NCBI GenBank assembly: GCA_948099385.1
Contig: CANUEZ040000183.1
Coordinates: 3,038,001-3,102,000, forward strand
Reading direction: 5' to 3'
Length of the DNA: 64,000 bases
DNA from: Fasciola hepatica
Taxonomy: Eukaryota > Platyhelminthes > Trematoda > Plagiorchiida > Fasciolidae
Shown: positions 46,496 to 57,403 of the stretch, in pieces
Layout: each line of letters begins with the position of its first letter
How positions within the stretch are numbered: position 1 is the stretch's first letter
The notes under the pieces: generated by a model
The model's input: only the letters and a program-made list of their open reading frames with translations
Told to the model about the DNA's origin: nothing
Database searches by the model: none
Made by a program: the position numbers and the translations under genes

Positions 46496-47146
46496 AAGCG
46501 TTATTAGCATTGGTTTCTGTCTAGTCGCAGCTCACGTGGACATAGTGAGCAAAATAATTCCAGTTGATAAAATGTGTGTGGAGGAGTCATCTTTAATAAT
46601 CCAACTGGCGTGATCTGAATATAATGAACTTCCCACATTCACAGTGATGCTTTATCCGTACCTTCTCATGAACAGCAAGAATTTCCAACCGGTCGAGGGC
46701 CCAGTTGCCGTACCAGCAGCGTGGCTGGGTCGTAGGTTGAATTGGTACTATCGGATAACTTTAAAACATCTGAGATTCGGCTATCAGTTTGTGTTAGGAC
46801 GAATCATATACCACCAATCGCCATCAGTGTCCAGGAGCACACTTCGTTTTTCCATTTTCGAAAAACTTTTAGGTGATTCTGGAGTGTGAACCAGTTTGCA
46901 GGTTTCAGCAACATTGGAAAGAACTCTGTGAAACTCATTGCCGGGAAAATTCAAGGGAGTTTGGTGAATTTCTACGACAAGGAAGATAATGGGTTGTTAT
47001 TGGGTCAACTTTCTGTAGAACTGCCTGGACAATTTCGTGGTAAAAGTCATCCCTTTTACAGGATTATATGCTTATTTTCACTTCCGATTTCAAATAAGTC
47101 AGTATATCTCATCCTTTCTGACGAACACCTCTTACCGTCCCAGTAA
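46496..47146 (+). CDS. Possible exons of a plus-strand gene
   Basis: Acceptor TTCTTCTCTTTTGGTTCACAG ends at 46495 and opens SVISIGFCLVAAHVDIVSK.. for 38 codons to TGA at 46611-46613. A second protein-like stretch lies at about 46902-47040: GFSNIGKNSVKLIAGKIQGS, then NFYDKEDNGLLLGQLSVELP. It has a modest acceptor (CCAGTTTGCAG) and only a weak donor (GTG|GTAAAA). A third, with TVKKITAGNASRLMMVNRPL, sits near 47330-47400. I cannot connect them in phase, so this is a region of coding-like patches rather than a gene model. Confidence 0.3.
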
Positions 47147-48199
47147 ATTTGTGCAAATAATCAGCTTTTTGTCTCCGTTGATTGTCCATCATTGTAGAAT
47201 ACTAACAAAACTGACCAGTATATCAATTTGTTTACTTATGCTACCGTTCGAAGCAAGATACTCCAAAGAATTGCTTCTCATTTTTCCTGTATTTTTTTAT
47301 TCCATACACAAAGAGAAATATAGAACAGTTAAGAAAATTACGGCAGGAAACGCATCCAGGCTCATGATGGTTAACAGACCACTCTCCAAGTACGAACTGC
47401 ATGATCTATTCATAATTATCATTTTTACTCATTTTGGTTATTTTACTGGGATTCACTGATAGACAGGATTATTATTAGGAAGTGCTGGCCTGAAAATCGG
47501 TGGAGTATTCAATACAATTATTAAACAGTGACTTCATTATCATTCTGAATGACAAACCAAATCCCGTTTACCCATAGCCAAGCTGACTTCAGGTAATCCC
47601 GGTTGAAATGCTGTGGATTGGAAGAGAACAGAAGCAATTTCCGATTTCTGGATGTTGCGGGTTGCATAGATCAGCGACTATTTGGTAATATAATAATGAT
47701 GCTGTCATGAAGCAAATACACACGAAGCGAATAACTGAATGTGTTACCCACATTCCAGAAGTAGTGCACAAATTCAAGATTGAAAAGAAGATCCGATTCT
47801 CTATCCACATGGAGGTGTTGTGCATCTCAGAATGTACTAATACGTACGAATAATATAGAGTGTAACATGTGTACAAGAGGACGGTGGAATGCAAATGAAA
47901 TGTTCCGGTGAATCATTTAAGTGGGACTTCCGCGCGTTATGCAACGCTAGACTAATGTGACATCAGCAATAGTAGAAGTTGGAAAGTAGTCGTGCAATGA
48001 GGAAGCGATTCGTCCTACAGTAATATAACCTCAATGAGCATTTGCACAAGGTTTGAAGCGTGCACCCTTTGCTGTCTCTTGCGCACTCTACGAATCTGCC
48101 CACTACATGAGTCGACCGGAAAGCGGCCAGCGGTTGTGACCCATAGAAAAAGCCCGTGATAGAAGGACGTCATATCAAAAAGCGGTGGAACTAAACTAA

Positions 48200-48395
48200 C
48201 TACTGAGGGCCAGTTTGGATAGCCTGGCGGTTGGGTTTTTAAAGTACGGTCGTTCACCCCGCATTCGAGTCCTTAGAGGAACCTGCTGGGTGTTTGGCGT
48301 TCCTGATTCTTAGCAAGCCTGATGAAATAGCCGCACAAAGCTTAGTTGGTTCCAAGTAGTCGGTTGAGTCTTCTACCGCATTACCAATCACTAAT
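48200..48395 (+). mobile_element. Diverged SINE family C copy
   Basis: The head GGATAGCCTGGCGGTTGGG with a B-box-like GCATTCGAGTCCTTAGAGG, then TTCTTAGCAAGCCTGATGAAAT and GTAGTCGGTTGAGTCTTC, align with family C at lower identity. Confidence 0.6.
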
Positions 48396-50261
48396 TAATC
48401 AAATACGAAATCTTGGTTATCTTTTTCAGGATATAAACATCCGTTGTTTCATCTAGTTTATCTTGGTTTTACTTTTCTAATGAGATCGACGTGAAGTGTC
48501 GGGAATAGGAAAATAAAAGTATTCTTCATAACCTCAGTACATGCAACTTAAATAGGAACGGCTATCTAATTATTCACCATCATTCAATCAAGAAACCACA
48601 AAGAAACGTGACATAAATATGCTCTTTCCCAAAGATGACTTCAACCAGGAAACTAACCGGCTTCAGAAACAGTGGCTCAGACTGGAAGTATGAGATCAAC
48701 ATTTCGCTCAGTTTAACTAAAAACATCAAAAATGATTCACAAAACCAGCTTCCCAAAAACTACATAAATAATCAGAGCAGGGATGCGTGCTAATCGTAAA
48801 GAACCGGACTGGGTGATCTTTGCTCATAAAATAGACTCTGTGAATGGGTCGTTCCATTTTTGTACCTTGGTTAGCCTGCTCTCTGACGCATTCTTGTTGC
48901 AATGCTCTTCGTAGTTACTCTGGAGTTGGATTGCAAAGTTATTCACAGTATGACATTTTCATATCTGAACACTGACTTACAACTGGACTCGATTTGCGAT
49001 GGCGATGCCTCAGAATAAGCTGGAATACATAAAAGTTAGGTCACATCAACAACTGGGTCATCCACTCAGATTAATAAATATAAACCAAAATTTCTACAAT
49101 GCAACTTAGAGAATCCGTTAGTTAACAATCACGTAGCAACCAAGCTCCCGGATTTGCTCTGGGAAGTGTATGGTGAAGGTAATCCTTTAATCCCCACTTC
49201 TTGCAGAGAATTATGAGTAAGGGCAGATCACCTACGAGTGTTTCTGTGCCTGCGCTTGGGACGAACAGTTGAACATCATGGTAAATCATGGCGTTAACCA
49301 CAGACAGCCTGCCTATCGACGGGTGAGTGACTTCGAGTGGAAGATTACCGTGGGGACACTGATATAGTACATGGCATTTTTATGGATACTTTTCAGAAGG
49401 GAGAACAGAGTGGCATGTTTCATCCTCAGATATGAATACAATACTTAGAAGTGGGGCATGTTTTGGTTTTGCTCAAAAATATAGTTACCTAACAAAATTT
49501 TGAGCAAGATGTGAGAGCCATGGAAAAATGAAGCTCTTGATACCCACGGGCGGCTTCTATTTGGTGTAATGAATTCAACTAGCGAATGGAAGTCTGCAGT
49601 AGGTCAGTGAAGATGCGTAAGGTTGAGTATACAACTACAACAGGAGGGCCCTTCACTGTGCTTACGCAATGTCTTTAAAAACCGGTCTACCGAGGTTTTC
49701 GGGAACAATTCTAGGGTTTATCACCGTCGCTCAACAGTGGATAACAAACAGTTCATGCTGACTTACCGAAACCCAAGACGATGAAGAGTAAAGTCATATG
49801 AGAAGAAGTAGGCCACATTTTCACAGTGGATGAGAAAGAACTTTTTAGATGCCTGACTGTCCGCTGCGATCAAGCGACCGCTTTAAATATGTGTGTCTAA
49901 TGAATGACTTTCAGCCGGTAAAGCCATATCGATCGTTAACTCAATCTACTGACCAACTACTGAGAGATTGGTAAACCACCAGCTTCATTGGTCCAGTAAT
50001 GACAAGCCTAATACGCAAAGAAGTTTAATTAGCCAGAAAATTTGCCAACTTTGTGACAAACTATATGATGGTGATATTATTATTATCCTCTATCTTATTT
50101 TTAAATTGATATTTACTGTGAGTGCTGAGAAGATCATTAGACTGTTGTGCGGCACATGCCTGTGAAAAATTGATTATCAGTTCAATTCACGTTAAATTTT
50201 TCCGCAAATGTGGTCAACTAGAGAAAAAATTGTAACAAAAACAATTTTCTTTTCGATAAAG
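48396..50261. other. Gene-poor stretch
   Basis: A good acceptor, TTGGTTATCTTTTTCAG, ends at 48435. It leads to a 20-codon frame (YKHPLFHLVYLGF...) to TGA with AATAAA nearby, a possible short last exon. Otherwise no gene or recurring repeat is seen. Confidence 0.3.
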
Positions 50262-50655
50262 TACTTGGTAAAGGAGAGTATATTTGCAGCTATAGATAGT
50301 AGTGAGCAAGTAGGTGTGCAACAAATCCGGCAACTAGACAGCATACTTCAACTTGATGAATCTTGTCCGTTGTGTGAACGACAGTAAGTGTGAAATGTGT
50401 AACGAAGTGGCACGAAAAGACTAATGTGAAAAACGAAGGTGTGAAAAAGAGGTGCGGGGTAGGGGAGAATTTGTACATGGGATTCATAAAAGTATCACTT
50501 GTTACGGTCAAGGTGACAAAAATTGTTGCACGAGGTTACGTTGCTTACACAATTCCGGCTTCAATGATCGAATTGCTATGACTTCTGACTCCATCATCAA
50601 CCATCAGCTTAATCGTTTTGTGTGAAATCTGAGAGTTGTTAGGACTTGTCTGAAA
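50262..50655. repeat. Left arm of large inverted repeat (pLTR-like)
   Basis: Each base pairs with 102149 minus its coordinate in the right arm (51494-51887), with no gaps. I see no mismatch over 50262-50620. The innermost 35 bp (50621-50655) differ at six positions. The arms flank a Penelope-like element remnant. Penelope-like elements are known to carry terminal-repeat-like pLTRs in direct or inverted arrangement, so these are probably pLTRs. Confidence 0.85.
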
Positions 50656-50704
50656 GCTGTCACTGTGTCGACTTGATGTCTGCCATCCACCAGATGTTAT
50701 GGGA

Positions 50705-51408
50705 TTACGCTCTGATAGTCCGAACCGTTCCTTTGCGTAAAGGAACCGGGACGTATTCTAATATTCTCTTGCATAGGTGTCTCCTCGTATGTGCAATATA
50801 ATGTGCACTACAGGAGCACGCATACTGATATAGAATAAAGACTGAAACTGATGGGGCAACCGGTTCTTGGATTGTCGAACAATGAAAGTCTTGGTATTTG
50901 GTGAGATTCCAACATGTGCAGCGGATAGGGACGTCCCGAAGGCCCTATATAGGCGTAGCTTCAGTATTTCCAAGCTCTTGTCACCCTTGAACGAAGGAGT
51001 TAAGAAGAGATCCTTTTTCTTGGCCGTTTGCACTTCTATTTTGTGTCTCCACTCTCCTATTTGTTGACGAATAAACGGTTCTGGATAGCCGTTTTCAATA
51101 ATGTGTCACGTATGTGTTCGAGTTCGTCGACAATCGTGTCAGGGTTACAGATGTTTCTCGCTCTGTGTCTAGAACAGCGCACCAGGTTTCTTTTGTATCG
51201 TAGGGGGACAAAACTAAGGAAATGTGTGTATTGCTCCAACCATGTACATTTCCGATGCATCCTCCTTTCCATGGGTCCATCCGTTATTCTACGTAAATCC
51301 ACATCGAGAAAAGCGAGACCATTGACCGTCTCTATCTCTAATGTAAATGTGGTCATTGTGGGGGCATTGTTGAACGTCCGCAGTAATTCGGTATTGTTTT
51401 ATCCTGAG
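50705..51408 (-). pseudogene. Penelope-like element, 5'-truncated and frameshifted RT/GIY-YIG fragment
   Basis: The minus strand encodes the C-terminal part of a Penelope-like reverse transcriptase in three broken frames. From about 51408 to 51057 comes LLRTFNNAPTMTTFTLEIET, then GLAFLDVDLRR, RKCTWLEQYTHFLSF and a basic region. This is the FTxExExxxLxFLDVxxxR block that follows the RT core. From 51033 to about 50790 the linker includes KSKNRLPHQ-type KxRLP and SLFYIS. In a third frame (50818-50705) comes CSCSAHYIAHTRRHLCKRI and ILEYVPVPLRKGTVRTIRA, the GIY-YIG endonuclease core (CxC..HYIGxTxR..L..RxxEH). The YIG glycine is Ala here. The RT catalytic half is missing, at least two frameshifts separate the parts, and the endonuclease stops early, so the copy is inactive. 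Confidence 0.8.
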
Positions 51409-51493
51409 TTATAAATTATGAAAGTGTGGTAAGTACATCTGGTATACATATAAAGGCTCTTAATGGTGATTAGCAGTGGTCAAATGTGACGAA

Positions 51494-51887
51494 TTTCAGA
51501 CAAGTCATGACGACTCCCAGAGTTCACGCAAAACGATTAAGCTGATGGTTGATGATGGAGTCAGAAGTCATAGCAATTCGATCATTGAAGCCGGAATTGT
51601 GTAAGCAACGTAACCTCGTGCAACAATTTTTGTCACCTTGACCGTAACAAGTGATACTTTTATGAATCCCATGTACAAATTCTCCCCTACCCCGCACCTC
51701 TTTTTCACACCTTCGTTTTTCACATTAGTCTTTTCGTGCCACTTCGTTACACATTTCACACTTACTGTCGTTCACACAACGGACAAGATTCATCAAGTTG
51801 AAGTATGCTGTCTAGTTGCCGGATTTGTTGCACACCTACTTGCTCACTACTATCTATAGCTGCAAATATACTCTCCTTTACCAAGTA
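51494..51887. repeat. Right arm of large inverted repeat (pLTR-like)
   Basis: Exact reverse complement of 50262-50620 over 51529-51887, with a six-mismatch inner 35 bp. The spacer between arms is 838 bp and holds the Penelope-like fragment. Confidence 0.85.
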
Positions 51888-52464
51888 TTATATATGTAAA
51901 TGACTGAAGTGATATATCAAATATAAATTTCTTCGTGCCACAAGATTTTTTTATGGATCGATACGCATGTTTCATAATAATCAGAAGGTGAATAGTATTC
52001 ATTGCTTCTATCAATAATAAACTATTCATTGTTGACCCTAATCAAGTTCCCTAAAGCTTCTCTCGGCATAAGAACAGCTTGTGTGTGTTGAGCTCAGAAG
52101 TCGATTTACTTCGTTTAAGTGTCGACTGAGTCTGATTCATATTTCACCGATAAAGGCAAATTCAATTCGGAAGCAGACCATTTTCATCTGATTTGCTGGT
52201 GTTACCCTGGGCGGACTGAGTTCTTCAAATTTTCACCAACCGAACTATTTGGTTTCACCGTTTTCATTGACATATTTAATCATAACGTCCCAACGGCATT
52301 TTCGTGACCATCGACCATTCCAGCCTTCTTCATTCCCCTCCTCATTTCTCTGTTTTTCACACCATATTCAACGTCTATTTTAATAACAGTTGAGCTGCAT
52401 ATGTTGCGTAAATTTTTGACAGTCGAAGAGTGAATTGTAGGATTTGCTAAATCACACTTTTCAG
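51888..52464. other. Flank of the Penelope-like element
   Basis: A plus-strand frame at 52118-52307 starts STESDSYFTDKGKFNSEA after a modest acceptor (TTACTTCGTTTAAG) and could be an exon. A further acceptor, CACACTTTTCAG, ends at 52464 and opens 21 codons. Neither is firm. Confidence 0.25.
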
Positions 52465-52581
52465 CTGTCTCATATACTTTTCGTTATCAACGAGCTAAAC
52501 AAAACGATTACTCTCCTGCACTATTCTTGAAGCACGGATGTTGTTGCTAGCCTTTTCAATAACCTATTTCCTTTTCTTCAG

Positions 52582-52731
52582 ATCAGCACCGTAATCATTC
52601 CGCTTTTGCGCTGTTTTCTTGGTCGGAATAATTCCCCTACTACGAGAAGGATTTTTGACCCACACAGCATCAGATCGATGAACAATAGTACCACACCTAC
52701 CGCCTCATCGCATTTATACCAGATTCACTAG
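52582..52731 (+). CDS. C-terminal exon, Ser/Thr-rich, unknown
   Basis: An excellent acceptor, CTATTTCCTTTTCTTCAG, ends at 52581. In phase 0 the frame is open 49 codons to TAG at 52729-52731: ISTVIIPLLRCFLGRNNSPT, TRRIFDPHSIRSMNNSTTPT and ASSHLYQIH. A hydrophobic start followed by a polar, basic, Ser/Thr-rich tail fits the end of a membrane protein's last segment and cytosolic tail. This is inference only. Confidence 0.45.
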   Translation: MSTVIIPLLRCFLGRNNSPTTRRIFDPHSIRSMNNSTTPTASSHLYQIH

Positions 52732-53199
52732 AAGAGGAACAGCTTCAAGCATGTTATTGACATGAGATCTAGGACTACAGTCACAAGTCCTATGATGCTA
52801 GTTAATTCTAGTGCATATAAGTACCCACAGCTTTGCCCAGCGGTTACCAAACTCTCTGTCTCTCCAACAAATGTCCCGTACACGGAGTGTTTGTTTTCTG
52901 TGTCAGCAGCTTAATGTATATAATCAACCTTCAACTTCGTGTCCTTAATTTTAGCGCCAAGGCGAGCACATATGTGAGAGGAATTTCATCTTCCTTTACT
53001 ATCCTCCGGTATTACAACCTCTAACCATTTTCACCAAGTTATTTCGATCCCGGCCTGACAATCAATATTCCCGATTGCAGTTCTTCTGTTTATGGAATCT
53101 TCAATCACATTTTACACTGAAAATGTAACCATTAGGAAAACCAGAATGACTTCTGCTCAATAGTTTCCCGTGAACAATGGGTGCTGATACAGTCACGCT

Positions 53200-53435
53200 T
53201 TATTGAATGTTGTCAGAGTTGTTAGTATGTATGTGGTTTTCTATCAAGCGACCACACGCCATGACAATACGAAATATCTTTTTCAGTGAACATATTGTAA
53301 TGAATAGGACGATGATGAGTAGTTTCATATATTCAACAAGCTGTTCTTCATAGTGTGACTCAAAGTTGATACCTAGACGGGGTATGCGAACAAGACAAAA
53401 CGGATGGGAATGCCCAAACATGTCAGAAATATTGT
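53200..53435 (-). CDS. C-terminal exon with one membrane segment
   Basis: Minus-strand acceptor TTCAGTCTCTTTTTGTCAG lies just above 53435. The frame (phase 1) runs to TAA at 53200-53202, and AATAAA overlaps that stop. The product: NISDMFGHSHPFCLVRIPRL, then GINFESHYEEQLVEYM, a hydrophobic span KLLIIVLFITICSLKKIF, and a tail with RIVMACGRLIENHIHTNNSD. A single membrane helix flanked by lysines and a short polar tail is plausible. The family is not recognised. Acceptor, length, composition and poly(A) signal all agree, which makes this one of the better calls. Confidence 0.55.
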
Positions 53436-55425
53436 CTGACAAAAAGAGACTGAAAAAACGTTGTCACCAAGCGCGATGAAAAAACTTCTTTACCATTGTA
53501 CTAGTCGCTTTTGTTGTAAAATGCAGTTGTTGCTATGGGGACACTCCCGGCTAAGCCTATGCAACCGCTACCTTCCCCTACCGCTAAATAATCAAAACTA
53601 TACGCAGAGTTTCTTTCAACCCCTATTTCGGTAAACTTGCTCAATTTCATTTCGTTTCGTTGTCTGAAAGACTAAGAGAGTATCAACGGAACAAATGAGA
53701 TAGGGAAACCCTTACGTTGAACTACGGTCCCACTTCGTTTACAAAAGTGCTTTTGTCTTTCTCTGTATTTACCTCAGCTAATTCGGGAAAATATGTTAGA
53801 TTAAACGGATGACACAGAGGTGATCCCCAATTCGTACTCAGTTCTGACTAAGTTTGCTTTGTTTGCTGAGTGTAAATCAACTTTTTTAATAAGAGGGCCA
53901 CAGTACTAAGTGATCGGTTTTCTTTAATCGGGAGATGTCAGAAGAGCAACCATGAGTTGCATTTCCAATGTGGATTCCATCCCAAAGCAGTTCAAAGGAA
54001 TATACGTGTGAGTTTGAATATGCTAATTTCTCCCGATCCGCCCTCTTAGCAGAAGATTCCCGAGCACTGATGGTTATTCAGAACGGAATGACATGTGACA
54101 TGTCAGTTTATGACTCCACTGCAATTACGGGATAGCCATCATGGACAAATGAACAACCACCGCACCGAAGTTTCTAAGGCCCGCTGAATACGCAATCCCT
54201 ATCTCGTGGACAGTGATTTCTTGCGCGCGCACCCGTGTATAATGCTACGATACCTTGAGATTGAGTACACCAAAGAAGTTCCAGAATATCAACTTTATCC
54301 CATGTGTCGGCCACAGTAGCATGCAACACATCGTGCCATATTCAACCCCAGGAAGCCAGAAAAACAAAAAGTCATTTTTGATAACGCAACACTCAGTGAC
54401 AAGCTGCTTCAGAGTCCGGACACCGCAGCCAATTTGATATCAGTACCTTTGAAATTCATAACTAAAAGAATACCATCAATGAAGATGCCAAGGAAACATT
54501 TTTAAAAGTGAATGCGTCCCTCGAACAACGAAATACCTTTGACTCTTCTGGGGGCTTGGAGGTTATCTCAATTTTAAACTATCAAAATCAGATGACTGAC
54601 CATTTGTTTGGTGCTACCTGATTGCCGAACTACACCAATTTTACTCCCCTTCAACAGACGGTACATTTCGACAAGGACCTTAACTAGGATGTTCGCAAAG
54701 CCGTAAACACTATTTTACGCATCCCTCTAAGACTATGACAATTTTGCCGATATCATTTAGTAAAAAATGGTCTGACTAGGTTCACCCGAGAAATCTCAGT
54801 GAAGCTGTCGTCTAACGGGAGTGGCTGACACATGGACGAAGGCACGGAGGCGTACTGCAGTGGGTCTCGCGCGTCCCGGTGTCCAAGGTAGTCAGGGTCG
54901 GATGGTGATAACACCACTGAGTCTCAACTGTGATGGAGTCCTCGAGAATGCACGGAAGGAGACTGACTGGTGGAGTACCGTCTCAAGGACCTGAGACTTA
55001 GGAATCATTCATTTATTTTATTATTTTTCACGATTGCATCCTAATGTTGAATGGACCCCAACATCAACTTACTGAATCACTGGAGCACGTCTTTCAGTGA
55101 AACTTTGTTTTATCATATTACCGTTTTGTCCCAATCATGATCTACCTTCTTCGAGTTCGGTAGCAAGATTTTTGAAATTCAGTGGATGCAACGGTCTTCT
55201 ATTATTCATTGAGAAAAGCATAACACGATTCAAAAAATTCAAGCATTCAATAGAGGTTTTCATTACTGTTCTTTGTAAAACAATCATAAATATAACAGAG
55301 AACCTGTACGACAACCGTAACGGCTTCGTGAATTAGGGTCGGCCCAAAATATTAGTTTTATCTGCCTGTTGTGGTTTATTGATCCGACATGCATATTTTG
55401 GTCAATGATCAATTTCACTTTTTAG
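53436..55425. other. Stretch with a GC-rich block
   Basis: A minus-strand donor-like CAAC|GTAAGG lies near 53713 without a clear exon. A GC-rich block at 54810-54995 followed by a T/A-rich tail (CATTTATTTTATTATTTTT) looks like the 3' end of a retroposed element, but no motif is readable. A plus-strand frame at 55097-55336 lacks a good acceptor. Confidence 0.3.
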
Positions 55426-55595
55426 AAAAATCCGGATTCATGAAACAAACACTTCCAAAGTATTTCTGCCTCCTCAAAGTTGAACGACAATGGAAATTTG
55501 TTGTTGATGAACTTCCGAATTTTCTAAATTCCGGTTTCTTAGGAGAATACTCAAATAATATACTAAGTGGGAACAAGACTATGAAGGGCAAGTGA
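55426..55595 (+). CDS. Possible terminal exon, unknown
   Basis: An excellent acceptor, GATCAATTTCACTTTTTAG, ends at 55425. The frame is open 55 codons to TGA at 55593-55595: KSGFMKQTLPKYFCLLKVER, QWKFVVDELPNFLNSGFLGE, then a polar end NKTMKGK. Protein-like composition; no family recognised. Confidence 0.4.
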
Positions 55596-56324
55596 TTATT
55601 TACATGGAATCCTTTACGTGCTTATTCGACAGTTGGCCAGGATAAGGGTCAGTACTGAAAACTGATTTGGTTTCTGGTATTCAGGTTCCAAAAAAGCTGC
55701 GTAGCAAATATTTCAGGTGAAAGTAGTTCTATTTAGGAAGCTTTGGGGGAGAGTGTCTACTGCTGTGTCCCGAATTCAGAAGATAGAATGAAAGAACTCA
55801 TGTACAAGTAACCAGCAAGAGCATCAGAAGAACAGTGGGGATCTCCCAAGCAAAATTAAGCTTTCTCGAGGTAAACCATATGCGATTGAAGGTCTAGGGC
55901 AGTACAGAATGTGGCACATCAGGTTCCGGATTCTCTCTTGCAAGACGGAAGGCAGGTGAATGAATCAAAAGCTAAAGACCATGGCACATGGATAAGCCTC
56001 ACAACATCCTGCGATTGAGTGTGCCGTAAAACAACCATCCCAAAACGGTAATCCCAAGAAGGGAATTTTCTTGAAACTACCCTTCTTGAGGGGTGAGAAG
56101 GCAGAAAGAATAACAATGGCATCCTAGGGATCTATTACAACATAGTTACCACCGCAAGACTGGATGTAAATTATGTACCTGTCTGGTGACCATCATACAA
56201 ATGGAAAAGAAACTGCCGAAGCTGACCACATCCATCATCATTCACTGGTTCAGGTGCCATTGTCGCGTATTCTGCAGAAATGTCACGGCTGTGCTTTTGT
56301 CTGTGATGAATATTGATCACACAG

Positions 56325-56590
56325 TCGACTCAGAAAGGGCTTTCGAAGTCATGCAAGGAGTTTTACATAATCAATCGAACAAGCCCGCTCCCGGACCCCA
56401 GCCACAGCAGGAACAACCACCAACCCCTACCAGGCCCTTAACTATGTGCACAAGGGTGACTAGTTTAGACTCTCTAGCCTCCTTGAGCATGACGGAAATT
56501 ACGGATAGTCGACCGAATTCCGAAGATCCACCAATGATTATCTCTCGTGACGACGAAAGTTTACCTGTCACTGCAACATACATACAGTAG
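56325..56590 (+). CDS. C-terminal exon, Pro/Gln- and Ser-rich tail
   Basis: The acceptor is probably ..TATTGATCACACAG ending at 56324, after a T-rich tract (GTGCTTTTGTCTGTG). The frame runs 88 codons to TAG at 56588-56590. It starts ERAFEVMQGVLHNQSNKP, continues through a Pro/Gln-rich stretch (GPQPQQEQPPTPTRP) and a Ser/Thr-rich stretch (TRVTSLDSLASLSMTEI), then an acidic part (SRPNSEDPPMIISRDDE), and ends VTATYIQ. Such low-complexity, phosphorylatable tails are typical of cytosolic C-termini of channels, receptors and scaffold proteins; the family cannot be named. Composition is far from background. The C-rich DNA right after the stop (56609-56665) is probably 3' UTR. Confidence 0.6.
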
Positions 56591-57299
56591 ATGTTTTTTT
56601 TAATCACACCCCCTCAAATCACCCCCACCCCCAAAATACCCACCACCTCCCCCCTACAACAAATAACTTGAATCCGGTCAATGACAAACAGATTTCATTT
56701 TTATATCGCCCGTATGTTTTCTAGAAGCATGTATGGGCTGGATCATTTTCGACAGACAGCCAAGACCTGTTACCAGTCAGCATGTCATTTCTGGTCAGGA
56801 ATCCCTAACAAAGCTTGAGACAAAGCATACACAGATGAAAAGATAGTGGATAAATACGAAGAGAACTGAGTCCCATCAACTGGTAACTGGCCGTATCATC
56901 AATCAACCAAGCAGAAGAGAGGTTACGCGATGCAAAATGAACGCACTTAGTTTGTGTTGCAACTTTTGGTGACAGTAACTTTTTCATCCTACATAAACAG
57001 TGCGTTCTGAACTAATAAACTGAGTTTTTTCGTGGGTAGAAAAGGCTTCTCACTAGAGTTAGTGGGTCGAGTCAAAACACGGCAAGTATGTGGTCCACAA
57101 AAGACGAATGTTCCCACTTCAGGCTCCTGATTGTAATCATGATACTGTTCAAAATATACCAGAAACGATTGGTGAGCAGATATAATTCAGCCACCACAGA
57201 ACTGTTGGGGTGACACTAGCCATTGTATTATAATGGTTCGTAATATAGTTACATAAATATGCGAAGCCACTCAATAATAATATCACTGCCATTTTTCAG
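56591..57299. other. Probable 3' UTR and intergenic sequence
   Basis: Starts with a T-run and a C-rich tract (CACCCCC and CCCCCAC units) to about 56665. No supported gene afterwards. Confidence 0.35.
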
Positions 57300-57403
57300 T
57301 ACCACTTAAAGTGGCCCAGGATGCCACACATGTTGCATCGTCTCAACGAGCCACTTTAAGTCCTACAGCATTTTATCCATTCCAGCTAGCTGACGCCAAA
57401 TAG
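57300..57403 (+). CDS. Short C-terminal exon candidate
   Basis: Acceptor ATATCACTGCCATTTTTCAG ends at 57299. One phase reads PLKVAQDATHVASSQRATLS then PTAFYPFQLADAK and TAG at 57401-57403. Another reads YHLKWPRMPHMLHRLNEPL to TAA. The first is the more protein-like. The exon contains CCACTTAAAGTGG, and a further complementary GCCACTTTAAGT 40 bp downstream. Confidence 0.35.

Noticed and set aside
50290..50581. Pairs of identical 63- and 73-codon frames in the two inverted arms
   Set aside because: They are identical only because the DNA arms are; each arm is open on both strands by chance, and no protein motif is present.
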